A stretch of DNA of 64,000 nt from Deferribacteres bacterium (GTDB lineage Bacteria; Chrysiogenota; Deferribacteres; Deferribacterales; Geovibrionaceae): the NCBI GenBank assembly GCA_023395255.1, contig JAEWZN010000007.1:248001-312000 (forward strand), in the 5' to 3' direction. The translations under genes were made by a program, and so were the position numbers. A model generated the notes under the pieces. It was not told the origin of the DNA. It searched no databases and saw only the letters and a list, made by a program, of their open reading frames with translations. Below, piece after piece: positions 17,023 to 26,338 of this stretch (position 1 is its first letter; the number at the start of each line of letters is the position of its first letter).

Positions 17023-17300
17023 ATAACGCTGAGCGGTACATCCTGTCCGCTCAGCGTACACGCTCGCGCCGAACTTCGTTCGTCTCCGCTCCGCACGGCG
17101 CAAGCCCGTCCATGGGCTTGTGGACAATATCTGCGGTACATCCTGTCCGCTCAGCGTACACGCTCGCGCCGAACTTACGTTCGTCTCCGCTCCGCACGGC
17201 GCAAGCCCGTCCTTGGGCTTGTGGAAAATATCTGCGGCACATCCTGTCCGCTCAGCGCACACGCTCGCGCCGAACTTCGTTCGTCTTCGCTCCGCATGCA
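17023..17300. repeat. mosaic hairpin repeat tract, about 100-bp period, nearly three copies
   Basis: Copies begin at 17033, 17133 and 17234; the last is cut short. Each has a GCGGTACATCCTGTCCGC segment, the linker ACACGCTCGCGCCGAACTT, then TCCGCTCCGCACGGCG and a hairpin CAAGCCC/GGGCTTG around GTCCAT or GTCCTT. The first copy also forms CGCTGAGCGG/CCGCTCAGCG (17027-17056). Parts of the linker and the hairpin loop recur at 35379-35623. The copies differ at few positions, implying recent duplication or homogenisation. Confidence 0.85.
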
Positions 17301-17354
17301 AAGGTGTAACTTATTGCATGCAGAGGCAAAACACCCCTCTTTTTTAAAGAGGGG
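17294..17354. repeat. two short inverted repeats beyond the mosaic tract
   Basis: GCATGCAA (17294-17301) pairs with TTGCATGC (17314-17321). CCCCTCT (17334-17340) pairs with AGAGGGG (17348-17354), followed by CAGGGGGAGATTT, a common REP-like ending. From here to the glyS start (17647) the DNA becomes AT-rich and I see no gene; it should hold the glyS promoter. Confidence 0.6.
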
Positions 17355-17646
17355 CAGGGGGAGATTTATAGTATTAATTGCGTATCTCCGGATTTTGTCA
17401 GTGCGCTTTCCGCGGGGCGGATGTGAGCCCGTCTGCTCTCCCGTGTTAATCTGTTTAAATACTTTCCCGTAAATTAATTCTTTCTGAAAACACTCATTCC
17501 ATGTTTTATTCTTCAAACAGCTTCACATACGCCAAAAAAAGCGGATTATTTGCTTGAAAAGCCCTTTCCTAAGTTATATAAAGGTTGGATTATCTGAAAA
17601 ATGATAAATTGGATATTAAAATAAATCGGTACTTAAAGGGTGAAGA

Positions 17647-19710
17647 ATGTCTTACTATTTTCTCGAAATAGGCAGTGAAGAGATTCCCGCAGGGTTTATA
17701 GGCAAATCCTGTGATTTTCTTAAAAGCGAGTTTGAAAAGCAGCTTAAGGAAAACAACATAGCATACGCAGGGGTTAAAACGGACGGAACGCCCCGCAGGA
17801 TGTATGTTTATGTCACGGGCATAGCGGAGAAACAGGCGGACTCGGAGGAGTTCATCATGGGTCCCCCCGCTTCCATAGCTTACGATGCTGACGGAAACCT
17901 CACCAAAGCCGGGCAGGGGTTCGCAGCTTCAAAAGGCATTAAGACAGAAGACCTTAAACGCACCAAGACCGATAAAGGCGAATATATCTCAGGGGTTAAA
18001 AAATCCGTCGGCGTTGAAACCGCTGAGGTGCTTAAGGATCTTGTTCCCCGCATTATAAAATCTATACCCTTTCAGAAATCCATGCGCTGGGGAAGCACAG
18101 ACTTCCGCTTCGCCCGCCCTGTTCACTGGTTTATTTCCCTCTTCGGCGGAGAGGTTCTCCCCTTCGAGATTGACGGCATTCAGGCAGACCGCTACACATA
18201 CGGACACAGAATCATGTGCCCCTCACGCTTTGAGGTTAAGGACTATGACAGCTATGTGAAAGCCCTTGCCGATGCCCGTGTCACGGTGAACACCGAAAGC
18301 CGCAAAGAACAGATAATGATACAGATAAAAGCCCTTGAGGAGAAACACGGCTTCCGTGTGGATGTGAATGCCGATCTCCTTGACACTGTGAGCAACCTTG
18401 TTGAGGCTCCTGTGGCGGTTCTCGGCAGCTTTTCGGAGGACTTCCTCAAGCTCCCCCCCGAAGTGCTTATCACTTCCATGAAAAACCATCAGAAATACTT
18501 CTACGTAAACGATAAAAACGGCAAACTGCTTAACTATTTCATAGGCATATCAAACACCGAGCCCCAGAGCACGGAGCTCATCCGCAAAGGGTACGAAAGG
18601 GTTCTGAGGGCAAGGCTTACGGATGCCAAGTTCTTCTATGAAAACGACATAAATGTTCCCCTCGCCCAGAGAACAGAGGAACTCAGAAAGGTTGTTTACC
18701 AGGAAAAACTCGGCACTTCCTATGCCAAAATGGAGCGTTTCAGGGCAGTAGCCGCTTATCTCGCCGAAACACTGAATAAACAGGCGAAGGAAACAGCGGA
18801 CAGAGCCGCATATCTCTGCAAGGCTGACCTGCTCAGCGAAATGGTGTACGAGTTCCCTGAACTTCAGGGTATAATGGGAAGAGAATACGCAGCTCTCCAG
18901 AAAGAGAATGCGAATGTGGTTCAGGCTATATTCGAGCATTACCTGCCCCGTTTCGCCGGAGACCGGCTGCCTGAAACCGCCGAAGGCGCATTTGTTTCCA
19001 TGGCGGACAAGCTGGACACTGTGTGCGGCTGCTTTGCCATAGGGCTTATCCCCAGCGGGAGCAACGACCCCTACGCCCTGCGCCGCAGCACCATAGGAAT
19101 TTTACAGATTATAAGAACCAAAGGCTACAGACTTGACCTTGACAGTCTCATAGAAAAAAGCCTTTCCGTGCTTGCGGGCGCGGTGAGGTTTGACACGGAA
19201 AAAGCAGCCGCAGCAGTGAAGGAGTTCATCCTCCAGAGGCTTAAGCAGCTTCTCGTCAGCGAAGGGGTTGACGGCGAATGCTTCGATGCGGCATCAGGAC
19301 TTTCTTCTGACGTGATCACGCTTGAAAAGTGCGCCCGTGCGCTTGCCAAGTACAGAAGCAGCGCAGAGTTCGGCGTGATCTCACAGGGGTATAAACGTAT
19401 CAACAACATATTGAAAAAGCAGGAATGGAACACAGACGCAGTTAATCCCGCCCTTTTTGAGAAAGAGGAAGAAAAAGCCCTCGCTGATCTCCTTGCGGAG
19501 AAAAAGCAGGCGACAGCAGAGCTTATTAATAAGGAAGACTTTGAGACAGCGTTAAGCGGGCTCTTGGCTTTCAGCAAGCCTGTGGATGCCTTTTTCGAGG
19601 CTGTTATGGTAATGGCCGAAGACGAAAAGGTGAAAAACAACAGGCTGAGCCTCCTTACCGGACTGCGGAACATTTTCAGTCTGGCCGGAGACCTTTCAAA
19701 ATTAGCTTAA
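17647..19710 (+). CDS. glyS: glycyl-tRNA synthetase beta subunit
   Basis: The 687-residue beta subunit of the tetrameric GlyRS. It supplies tRNA recognition. Typical features are the N-terminal LEIGSEEIPAGFI, the middle IGISNTEPQS and RVLRARLTDAKFFYENDI, and a C-terminal helical anticodon-binding region (NDPYALRRSTIGILQII onward). The catalytic alpha subunit gene glyQ, usually directly upstream, is absent from the window; a repeat-rich gap precedes glyS instead. ppdK follows after 25 bp. Confidence 0.95.
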   Translation: MSYYFLEIGSEEIPAGFIGKSCDFLKSEFEKQLKENNIAYAGVKTDGTPRRMYVYVTGIAEKQADSEEFIMGPPASIAYDADGNLTKAGQGFAASKGIKTEDLKRTKTDKGEYISGVKKSVGVETAEVLKDLVPRIIKSIPFQKSMRWGSTDFRFARPVHWFISLFGGEVLPFEIDGIQADRYTYGHRIMCPSRFEVKDYDSYVKALADARVTVNTESRKEQIMIQIKALEEKHGFRVDVNADLLDTVSNLVEAPVAVLGSFSEDFLKLPPEVLITSMKNHQKYFYVNDKNGKLLNYFIGISNTEPQSTELIRKGYERVLRARLTDAKFFYENDINVPLAQRTEELRKVVYQEKLGTSYAKMERFRAVAAYLAETLNKQAKETADRAAYLCKADLLSEMVYEFPELQGIMGREYAALQKENANVVQAIFEHYLPRFAGDRLPETAEGAFVSMADKLDTVCGCFAIGLIPSGSNDPYALRRSTIGILQIIRTKGYRLDLDSLIEKSLSVLAGAVRFDTEKAAAAVKEFILQRLKQLLVSEGVDGECFDAASGLSSDVITLEKCARALAKYRSSAEFGVISQGYKRINNILKKQEWNTDAVNPALFEKEEEKALADLLAEKKQATAELINKEDFETALSGLLAFSKPVDAFFEAVMVMAEDEKVKNNRLSLLTGLRNIFSLAGDLSKLA

Positions 19711-19735
19711 ACCACAATATACTGGGGGTTAGTAA

Positions 19736-22363
19736 ATGTCTAAAAAATGGGTGTATTTCTTCGGCAACGGAAAAGCCGAAGGCAAAGGTACCGACAAGGA
19801 GCTTCTCGGCGGAAAAGGCGCCGGACTTGCCGAGATGACGAATATCTCCATCCCTGTTCCTCCCGGCTTCACCATCACCACGGAAGCCTGCGTAGAATAC
19901 TACTCGAATAATCAGCAGTACCCTGCCGGGCTTGCGGATCAGATGCTTGAGGCTATGACCAAGCTTGAAGCGGCAGTGGGTAAAAAATTCGGCGATATTT
20001 CATCGCCTCTGCTTGTTTCTGTCCGCTCAGGTGCGAGAGTTTCAATGCCGGGTATGATGGACACCGTCCTCAACCTCGGTCTTAATGATGAGACTGTGAA
20101 AGGGCTTGCCTCTTCCTCCGGCAATGAGCGCTTTGCCTACGACTCCTACAGAAGGTTCATCCAGATGTTCGGGGATGTTGTCCTCGGTGTGGGTCACGGC
20201 AAGTTTGAAAGGCTTCTTTCTGACCTGAAAAAATCAAAAAATGTAGATGAAGATACCAAGCTGGAAGCAGCCGACCTGAAAAAACTTGTTGAGCAGTATA
20301 AGGATGTTGTTTCAACGGAGACAGGAAGAAACTTCCCTCAGGAACCGAAGGAGCAGCTTAAGCTTGCGGTTAACGCGGTTTTTGAATCCTGGAACAACCA
20401 GAGGGCCAAGACCTACAGAAAGATCAATAAAATACCCCATGAGTGGGGAACGGGCGTAAACGTTCAGGCCATGGTTTTCGGTAACATGGGTAATGACTGC
20501 GGAACAGGAGTCGCCTTCACAAGGAACCCCTCCACGGGCGATAAGGAGTTCTTCGGCGAATTCCTCATAAACGCTCAGGGTGAGGACGTTGTGGCGGGTA
20601 TAAGAACCCCAAACCCGATCGTTGAGCTGAAAAGCATAATGCCGGAGGCGTTTGCCCAGCTTGAGCAGGTTTACCAGACCCTTGAAAAACACTACAAAGA
20701 TGTTCAGGACATAGAGTTCACCATAGAGAAGAACAAGCTGTACATGCTCCAGACACGTTCAGGAAAGCGTACTGCCAAGGCAGCGGTTAAGATAGCCTAT
20801 GACATGTTCAAGGAAGGGCTTATCGACAAGAAGACCGCCGTCCTCCGTGTGGCTCCCCAGCAGGTTGACCAGCTTCTGCACCCTATGATTGATCCCAAGT
20901 CTTCATATGATGCGGTGGCGAAAGGGCTTCCCGCTTCACCCGGCGCTGCCGTGGGCAAGGCTGTTTTCACCGCGGAAGAGGCTGAAAGCTGGGCGCAGAG
21001 AGGCGAGGCCGTTATTCTGGTGAGGAAGGAAACCTCACCAGAGGATATAGGCGGAATGCATGCCGCTCAGGGTATTCTCACCGCTACAGGCGGTATGACC
21101 AGCCATGCGGCAGTTGTTGCCAGAGGAATGGGCAAATGCTGCGTTGCGGGCTGCGGCTCGATCAATATAGATGAAAAGGGCAAAAAATTCACCGTGGGCG
21201 GCCACCTCATTAAAGAGGGCGATTTCATAACAATCAACGGAACCACCGGCGAAGTTATACTCGGTCAGATAGAGCTTATAGAGCCCTCGCTTTCAGGCGA
21301 GTTTGCAGAGATTCTCACATGGGCTGACGAATTCCGCACACTGGGCGTGAGAGCCAATGCCGATACCCCGCATGATGCTCAGGTTGCCCGTGATTTCGGC
21401 GCGCAGGGCATAGGCCTCTGCCGCACGGAGCACATGTTTTTCGACGGCGACAGAATTGATGCGGTGCGTGAGATGATTCTCGCCTCTGATGTTGATGGAC
21501 GCAAGAAAGCCCTTGAGAAGGTCAAACCTTACCAGAGGGAGGATTTCGAAGGTCTGTTCAAGGTTATGGAGGGTCTGCCCGTTACTATCAGGCTCCTTGA
21601 CCCGCCCCTTCATGAGTTCATCCCCCACACTGATGAGGATGTGCAGAAGGTTTCAAAGGCATCAGGCATAGCCTTTGACGCACTCAAGAGAAAGGCGCAG
21701 GAACTCCACGAGTTCAACCCCATGCTGGGACACCGCGGCTGCCGCCTTGCTGTCACCTTCCCTGAAATATACGAAATGCAGGCATACGCCATATTCGAGG
21801 CTGCATGCAAACTGAAAAAAGAGGGAGCAAACGTAATCCCCGAAGTAATGATACCCCTTGTGGGCCACTATAAAGAGCTTGAGGAACTGAAAGAGCTTGT
21901 GGACAACGTAGCCGCTGAGGTTATGGACAAAACAGGCGTTAAGGTTGACTACCTCGTGGGAACAATGATTGAGCTTCCCAGAGCCGCTCTCACAGCGGAT
22001 GAGATAGCTGCCCATGCGCAGTTCTTCTCTTTCGGTACAAACGACCTCACCCAGACCACTCTCGGCATAAGCCGTGACGATGCGGGCAAGTTCCTGCCTC
22101 AGTATGTGGAGAAAGGAATCTTCAAGGAAGACCCTTTTGTTTCCATTGACCAGTCAGGCGTAGGCCAGCTTGTGGAGATGGGTGTAGCCAAAGGGCGCTC
22201 TGTCCGGAAAGAGCTTAAAACCGGGATATGCGGTGAGCACGGCGGTGATCCCGATTCCATCACCTTCTGCCAGAAAGCGGGGCTTAACTATGTAAGCTGC
22301 TCTCCCTACAGGGTTCCTGTGGCGAGGCTTGCTGCTGCTCACGCTGCACTTAAGGGTAAATAA
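19736..22363 (+). CDS. ppdK: pyruvate, phosphate dikinase
   Basis: Interconverts pyruvate, ATP and phosphate with PEP, AMP and pyrophosphate. The 875 residues have the usual three parts: an N-terminal nucleotide-binding domain (GGKGAGLAEM onward), the phosphohistidine domain with GGMTSHAAVVARGMG (His about 457), and a C-terminal PEP/pyruvate barrel ending with GICGEHGGDP (Cys about 832). The phosphohistidine motif has the Thr preceding Ser-His typical of PPDK. The ribosome site GGGGGT precedes the start. A terminator follows at once, so glyS-ppdK form a unit. It suggests reversible PEP/pyruvate metabolism. Confidence 0.97.
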   Translation: MSKKWVYFFGNGKAEGKGTDKELLGGKGAGLAEMTNISIPVPPGFTITTEACVEYYSNNQQYPAGLADQMLEAMTKLEAAVGKKFGDISSPLLVSVRSGARVSMPGMMDTVLNLGLNDETVKGLASSSGNERFAYDSYRRFIQMFGDVVLGVGHGKFERLLSDLKKSKNVDEDTKLEAADLKKLVEQYKDVVSTETGRNFPQEPKEQLKLAVNAVFESWNNQRAKTYRKINKIPHEWGTGVNVQAMVFGNMGNDCGTGVAFTRNPSTGDKEFFGEFLINAQGEDVVAGIRTPNPIVELKSIMPEAFAQLEQVYQTLEKHYKDVQDIEFTIEKNKLYMLQTRSGKRTAKAAVKIAYDMFKEGLIDKKTAVLRVAPQQVDQLLHPMIDPKSSYDAVAKGLPASPGAAVGKAVFTAEEAESWAQRGEAVILVRKETSPEDIGGMHAAQGILTATGGMTSHAAVVARGMGKCCVAGCGSINIDEKGKKFTVGGHLIKEGDFITINGTTGEVILGQIELIEPSLSGEFAEILTWADEFRTLGVRANADTPHDAQVARDFGAQGIGLCRTEHMFFDGDRIDAVREMILASDVDGRKKALEKVKPYQREDFEGLFKVMEGLPVTIRLLDPPLHEFIPHTDEDVQKVSKASGIAFDALKRKAQELHEFNPMLGHRGCRLAVTFPEIYEMQAYAIFEAACKLKKEGANVIPEVMIPLVGHYKELEELKELVDNVAAEVMDKTGVKVDYLVGTMIELPRAALTADEIAAHAQFFSFGTNDLTQTTLGISRDDAGKFLPQYVEKGIFKEDPFVSIDQSGVGQLVEMGVAKGRSVRKELKTGICGEHGGDPDSITFCQKAGLNYVSCSPYRVPVARLAAAHAALKGK

Positions 22364-22371
22364 AATTTTAC

Positions 22372-22395
22372 GGGGGCTTTATGCCCCCTTTTTTT
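22372..22395 (+). terminator. intrinsic terminator after ppdK
   Basis: Stem GGGGGC/GCCCCC with loop TTTAT, followed by seven T. It begins 9 bp after the ppdK stop. Confidence 0.95.
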
Positions 22396-22427
22396 CAATT
22401 ACAATACAATGATTCAGGTCGTGTTTT

Positions 22428-23897
22428 ATGACTCCGGATGCCCGTTTTGTCCGTCTGCTGGAAAACTCTCTCGGCGTTAGTATTCTTTCGTGCACTGTCA
22501 CTTTCTCCGCTAAAACTCACACTCTCCTCGAAAGCGGGGAGACAGGGGATTATCTCCTTGAAGTCAAAGGAGAAAATTTCTCATGCACGATTGCGGGCAG
22601 AGGCAGAATAAATGAAAAACAAGCCCGTTTGGTAGTCACGGATGCGGTGAATCTGTACGGCGATTTGTTCAGGGGGCATATCCCCTCTGAGTGTGCCCGC
22701 CGTGCGGATATATTAGGCAGCATAGTCAGCGGCGAAAGTATAGACAGCGTGCTTAATGAACTTGTTCAGATGATTATCTCCTCCCCGCTGTTCGATTCCG
22801 CCGGGGTTTTTCTGCTGAATGAAATCCTTCTGGAGGTCAGGGGGCTTGTATATGCCGGAGACTGCGGAGGCAAAGCCGGAGAGGGCATACGCTTCCGGAG
22901 CAGGAAGATCAGGCTTACTAAAAAAAGCCCTCTGTCCGATGTTATGTACTTCGGCAGATGCGAAAGGCTGAACCTGGATGAAATAGACGACTGGAGGGGC
23001 ATGCAGGACTGCCTTAAGGGTGAGGCGTACGCCAGCCCGCTCATCAATATGGACGGCACTGCGGCAGGGATTGTAATAGCCACAGGCAGCGGCGGTTATT
23101 CTGAAGAGGCTGCTGCTATTTTACAGTTTTATTCCAATCTCTGCTCCATTGCCATCAGCAACGCAAATATGCGCGGCGAACTTATACGCCTTAAAACCTA
23201 TGAGGAAGATTTCGAAAAAGTTGACTATGTATCCAAGGACCTTGTGAAAATGGGCATGCTGGCGGCCACTGTCGCCCACGAGCTTAAAAATCCGCTGGTT
23301 GCCATAGGCGGTTTCGCAAAAAGGCTTGCGGCTTTCGGCTCCGACCCTCGTATGGATAATTATATAGCCATGATTCAGTCTGAGGTGACGAGGCTTGAAA
23401 ACCTCGTTACGGAGATTCTCGACTATTCTAAAAGTGTGGACCTCAAAATAGAGAAGATCCACCTTGACAGCGTTGTGAATGAAACCCTCCGGCTGCTTTC
23501 CGAAAATATAAGCATAGGGATGATACACGTGAGCAAGTCAGTTGACCCTGAAATAACTGTTTATGCTGATAAAAACAGGTTTATTCAGGTGTTGATAAAT
23601 GTTATCATAAATGCTATTCAGGTAATGCCGAGCGGCGGCGACTTAAAAATAAGTGCTGAAGAAAGTTCGGAAACGATTATACTTTATATTAAAGATACGG
23701 GGGGCGGCGTACCTGACTGCGAGATGGAAAAGATTTTCGAGCCCTTCCACTCAAGCAAGCAGGACGGCACAGGACTGGGGCTCTCCCTCTCCAAAAAAAT
23801 TATGACAGCTCACGGCGGACAGATCACTGTTACCAATGACAGCAGCGGTGCAGTTTTCTCTCTTATTCTGCCGAAAACCGGAGGATTTGATGACTAA
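22428..23897 (+). CDS. sensor histidine kinase, probable GAF sensor
   Basis: 489 residues without clear membrane segments, so probably cytoplasmic. Residues about 100-255 look like a GAF domain (LNELVQMIISSPLFDSAGVF, NMDGTAAGIVIATG). The phosphorylatable His is about 284 in ATVAHELKNPLVAIGGF. The ATPase domain has an N box (QVLINVIINAIQVMP), G1 (DTGGGVP) and G2 (GTGLGLSLSKKI). Its stop overlaps the start of the receiver gene by 8 bp, so the two form a kinase/regulator pair. The signal sensed is unknown. Confidence 0.9.
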   Translation: MTPDARFVRLLENSLGVSILSCTVTFSAKTHTLLESGETGDYLLEVKGENFSCTIAGRGRINEKQARLVVTDAVNLYGDLFRGHIPSECARRADILGSIVSGESIDSVLNELVQMIISSPLFDSAGVFLLNEILLEVRGLVYAGDCGGKAGEGIRFRSRKIRLTKKSPLSDVMYFGRCERLNLDEIDDWRGMQDCLKGEAYASPLINMDGTAAGIVIATGSGGYSEEAAAILQFYSNLCSIAISNANMRGELIRLKTYEEDFEKVDYVSKDLVKMGMLAATVAHELKNPLVAIGGFAKRLAAFGSDPRMDNYIAMIQSEVTRLENLVTEILDYSKSVDLKIEKIHLDSVVNETLRLLSENISIGMIHVSKSVDPEITVYADKNRFIQVLINVIINAIQVMPSGGDLKISAEESSETIILYIKDTGGGVPDCEMEKIFEPFHSSKQDGTGLGLSLSKKIMTAHGGQITVTNDSSGAVFSLILPKTGGFDD

Positions 23898-24240
23898 AAA
23901 AATACTGCTTGTGGATGATGACAAGGGTATTATTCAATACTACAGTGAACTCCTTGAAAGCAACGGATACGAGGTTCAGGTCGCAATGGACGGAGAGCAG
24001 GCTCTGACTGCTCTTGGTGCGGGTCTGCCTGATCTTGTGCTGCTGGATGTGAACATGCCCGGCAAAAGCGGGCTGGATATACTGAAAGAGGTCAAGGACG
24101 CAAACGAGAAGCTGCCGGTTTTTCTGCTGACTGCCTATGAGCAGTACAAGAGAAATTTCTCCTCCCTGTATGCGGATGAGTACCTTACCAAGGCAAAAAA
24201 GCCCGAAGTGATTCTTAAGAAAATAAGCGACTACATATAA
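23890..24240 (+). CDS. response regulator, receiver domain only
   Basis: 116 residues, probable partner of the kinase upstream. Acidic residues are in LLVDDDK, the phosphoacceptor is Asp53 in VLLDVNMPGKSG, followed by Thr in LLTAYEQY and Lys in YLTKAKKP. The frame is open upstream into the kinase, but ATG 23890 gives the standard N-terminus MTKKILLVDDD. No output domain, so signalling continues through protein contacts or a phosphorelay. Confidence 0.93.
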   Translation: MTKKILLVDDDKGIIQYYSELLESNGYEVQVAMDGEQALTALGAGLPDLVLLDVNMPGKSGLDILKEVKDANEKLPVFLLTAYEQYKRNFSSLYADEYLTKAKKPEVILKKISDYI

Positions 24241-24250
24241 AATGCAAAAA

Positions 24251-24276
24251 GCCGCCCGGCGCAGGGCGGCTTTTTT
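24251..24276 (+). terminator. intrinsic terminator after the two-component pair
   Basis: Stem GCCGCCC/GGGCGGC with loop GGCGCA and six T. Five A precede the stem, so it may also act on the minus strand for the convergent transporter genes. Confidence 0.95.
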
Positions 24277-24380
24277 CGTGCAAGGGGTTAACACGGAAGA
24301 TTATGTCTTCTTTGTATAAAGGTAAGACAAATGCCCCTTGGAAAGATTCATTTATTTTGCAAAAATTTTTTAAGCGTATT

Positions 24381-25187
24381 CTATTTAAACTCACCCAAAG
24401 GGAGAATCTCTTTTTTGTAAACCTCGCCCAGTATCTGTGCTGCCCCGGTGTAAACCGCTGACAGTCCGCATAATATGCCTATATAACCCGCCACGGTTTT
24501 AAGTGCTGCGCTCTCCAGCATATCCGCCGCGCCGAGCATGAAAAAAAGCAGTGTGAGCAGAAAGAAAACAACAGTCAGAGCGCGGCTTATCCTGAATGTG
24601 CCCACAAAAAGTATGAGAGTGAAAAACCCCCAGAAGAAAAGAAACGAGGCAAGGGCGCTGGAATCCGGAGCCTCAGCAAAGCCGAATCTGGGAAAAGTCA
24701 GCATCCCGACAAGGGTTATCCAGAAGAAACCGTAGGAAATGAACGCCACGGTTCCGAAGGTATTTTTCTTTTTCCACTCCATCATTCCGGCGATGATCTG
24801 CGCTGCGCCGCCATAGAAAAGCCCCATGGCAATAATCATGCTGCCAAGACCGAAAAGGCCGATGTTGTGAAGATTAAGGAGGATGGTGGTGAGACCGAAG
24901 CCCATGAGCCCAAGGGGGGCAGGGTTTGCTGTTGTGTCCCTTATGGCGGTCTCTTCCTGAATAAGGGCTGAGATAGCGTGTTCACGCACATAGGTGCGCA
25001 GGGCAATGAGCGCCATGTCAGCGTACTTGGCGGAGCCGTGCTCAAGCACGATTCCGCCGTCATGAGTTACGCTGAAACCTGCGACGCTGCTGCCGTGAAA
25101 ATCGGTTACAGTGCCTCTTCCTCTGCGTATGTCCACAGTCCATCCGGCAAAGGAGAGAGGGCCGGTTTCCAGTCTGGTGTAGTCCAT
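24381..25187 (-). CDS. acetate-type transporter (GPR1/FUN34/YaaH) with N-terminal extension
   Basis: 268 residues. From about residue 85 it is a SatP/YaaH family membrane protein with the signature [14 protein letters not shown] and six predicted hydrophobic segments. The family carries acetate and succinate with protons. The first 80 or so residues (MDYTRLETGPLSFAG onward) are a soluble, strand-rich region ending in a helix, absent from the neighbouring copy and not recognised. The membrane parts of the two tandem copies are nearly identical for long stretches, indicating duplication or gene conversion. The start lies 4 bp after the upstream copy's stop and has only a weak ribosome site, so coupling is likely. 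Confidence 0.88.
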   Translation of the reverse strand: MDYTRLETGPLSFAGWTVDIRRGRGTVTDFHGSSVAGFSVTHDGGIVLEHGSAKYADMALIALRTYVREHAISALIQEETAIRDTTANPAPLGLMGFGLTTILLNLHNIGLFGLGSMIIAMGLFYGGAAQIIAGMMEWKKKNTFGTVAFISYGFFWITLVGMLTFPRFGFAEAPDSSALASFLFFWGFFTLILFVGTFRISRALTVVFFLLTLLFFMLGAADMLESAALKTVAGYIGILCGLSAVYTGAAQILGEVYKKEILPLGEFK

Positions 25188-25191
25188 CTGC

Positions 25192-25845
25192 CTAGTCTAT
25201 TGCTCCCAGCGGGAGAACTTCACGGCCGTATATTTCGTTGAGTATCTGAGCCGCTCCGGCATACACAGCCAGTGCTCCGCAGAGAACGCCTTCGTATCCG
25301 GCTATGGTTTTTATGGCGGGGTTGCCTGTCATGTCGCCCACAGCAAGGAGGAAGAAAAGAACAGTCAGCGAGCCGAAGATAGCTATCATAGTGTAGTTCA
25401 TTTTAAAAGTGCCGAGGAAAAGTATAAGAGTAAAGAATCCCCAGAAGAAAAGGAACGAAGCCATAGCTGTTGCATCAGGAGCCTCAGCGAAGCCGAATTT
25501 GGGGAAAACTATGAGACCCACAAGGGTTATCCAGAAAAAACCATATGATATGAACGCTACAGTGCCGAAGGTGTTTTTCTTTTTCCACTCCATTATCCCG
25601 GCGATAATCTGTGCTATGCCGCCGTAGAAAATGCCCATGGAAAGAATCATGCTTCCCAGGCCGAACAGCCCGATGTTGTGCAGGTTGAGAAGGATTGTTG
25701 TGAGACCGAAACCCATAAGGCCGAGGGGCGCGGGGTTGGCTGTGGTGTCTTTGATAACCGTTTCGGCGAAGCTTGCAGCCTCACTTACCTTTTTGCTCAC
25801 CGCCTCTGCGGGGGTAATCTGTTTGGTCAATTCCTGTTTTGCCAT
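25192..25845 (-). CDS. acetate-type transporter (GPR1/FUN34/YaaH)
   Basis: 217 residues, SatP/YaaH family. After about 35 soluble residues comes [14 protein letters not shown], then six hydrophobic segments; [19 protein letters not shown] and [19 protein letters not shown] are family-like. Probable acetate or short dicarboxylate uptake or release across the inner membrane. A good ribosome site (GGAGG) precedes the ATG. It is first of the tandem pair. Together with ppdK this points to acetate metabolism, though substrate is inferred from family only. Confidence 0.92.
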   Translation of the reverse strand: MAKQELTKQITPAEAVSKKVSEAASFAETVIKDTTANPAPLGLMGFGLTTILLNLHNIGLFGLGSMILSMGIFYGGIAQIIAGIMEWKKKNTFGTVAFISYGFFWITLVGLIVFPKFGFAEAPDATAMASFLFFWGFFTLILFLGTFKMNYTMIAIFGSLTVLFFLLAVGDMTGNPAIKTIAGYEGVLCGALAVYAGAAQILNEIYGREVLPLGAID

Positions 25846-25861
25846 TAGTGAACCTCCATTC

Positions 25862-26338
25862 TATATTTAAGAATTAAAATCCGACCGATTTAATAAGTTA
25901 TGAACAATGAATTATTATTTTTCCTGTGTATATATTATATAAAACCTCCCTGCAATAGCAAATTTCAGCCACAAGCAGGGCATTGCGCAGTAATCATCGG
26001 TTTATAACTATGTTCTTTATAAGTAAAGTTACAGTAAGTTACTATTAATTTTAGTGAAAAAAGTTAACATGGTTTATTATTAATATAAAGTTAATAATTC
26101 TGCTATTGGCTGTAATATAAATAATGTTCTAAAAGATGACTGGCGAAAACAGGCGGCTATAGCCGTTATAGGAATTTCATATCGGTTCTCGATTTATGAA
26201 ATAAATTAATTCACAATAAATTTTGTGTTTTCAGTTTACAGAACAGGATGGAATTATAAATCAGTTATATAATACGAGATAAAAAGGGTTTAATGCTGAA
26301 AGCGAAAAAACATTATGAACTGAAAAGGCTGAGTAATA
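25862..26338. other. AT-rich intergenic region without a visible gene
   Basis: About 475 bp of markedly AT-rich DNA upstream of the transporter pair and downstream of the FlhB-like gene. It must hold the transporter promoter; several TATAAT-like boxes exist and none stands out. An inverted repeat CCCTGC/GCAGGG spans about 25953-25980, and GGCTATAGCC is a small palindrome near 26155. No conserved RNA family was recognised. Confidence 0.5.

Noticed and set aside
17033..17300. Possible CRISPR array from regular 100-bp spacing
   Set aside because: The whole period is repeated, with no unique spacers, and no cas genes are nearby.
16870..17472. Several overlapping long frames on both strands within the 17 kb repeats
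   Set aside because: Their sequences repeat with the 100-bp DNA unit, overlap leuD or one another, and lack ribosome sites; they are artefacts of GC-rich repeats.
25846..26338. Sigma-54 promoter for the acetate-type transporters
   Set aside because: Looked for GG/GC boxes at -24/-12 on the minus strand and found no convincing pair.
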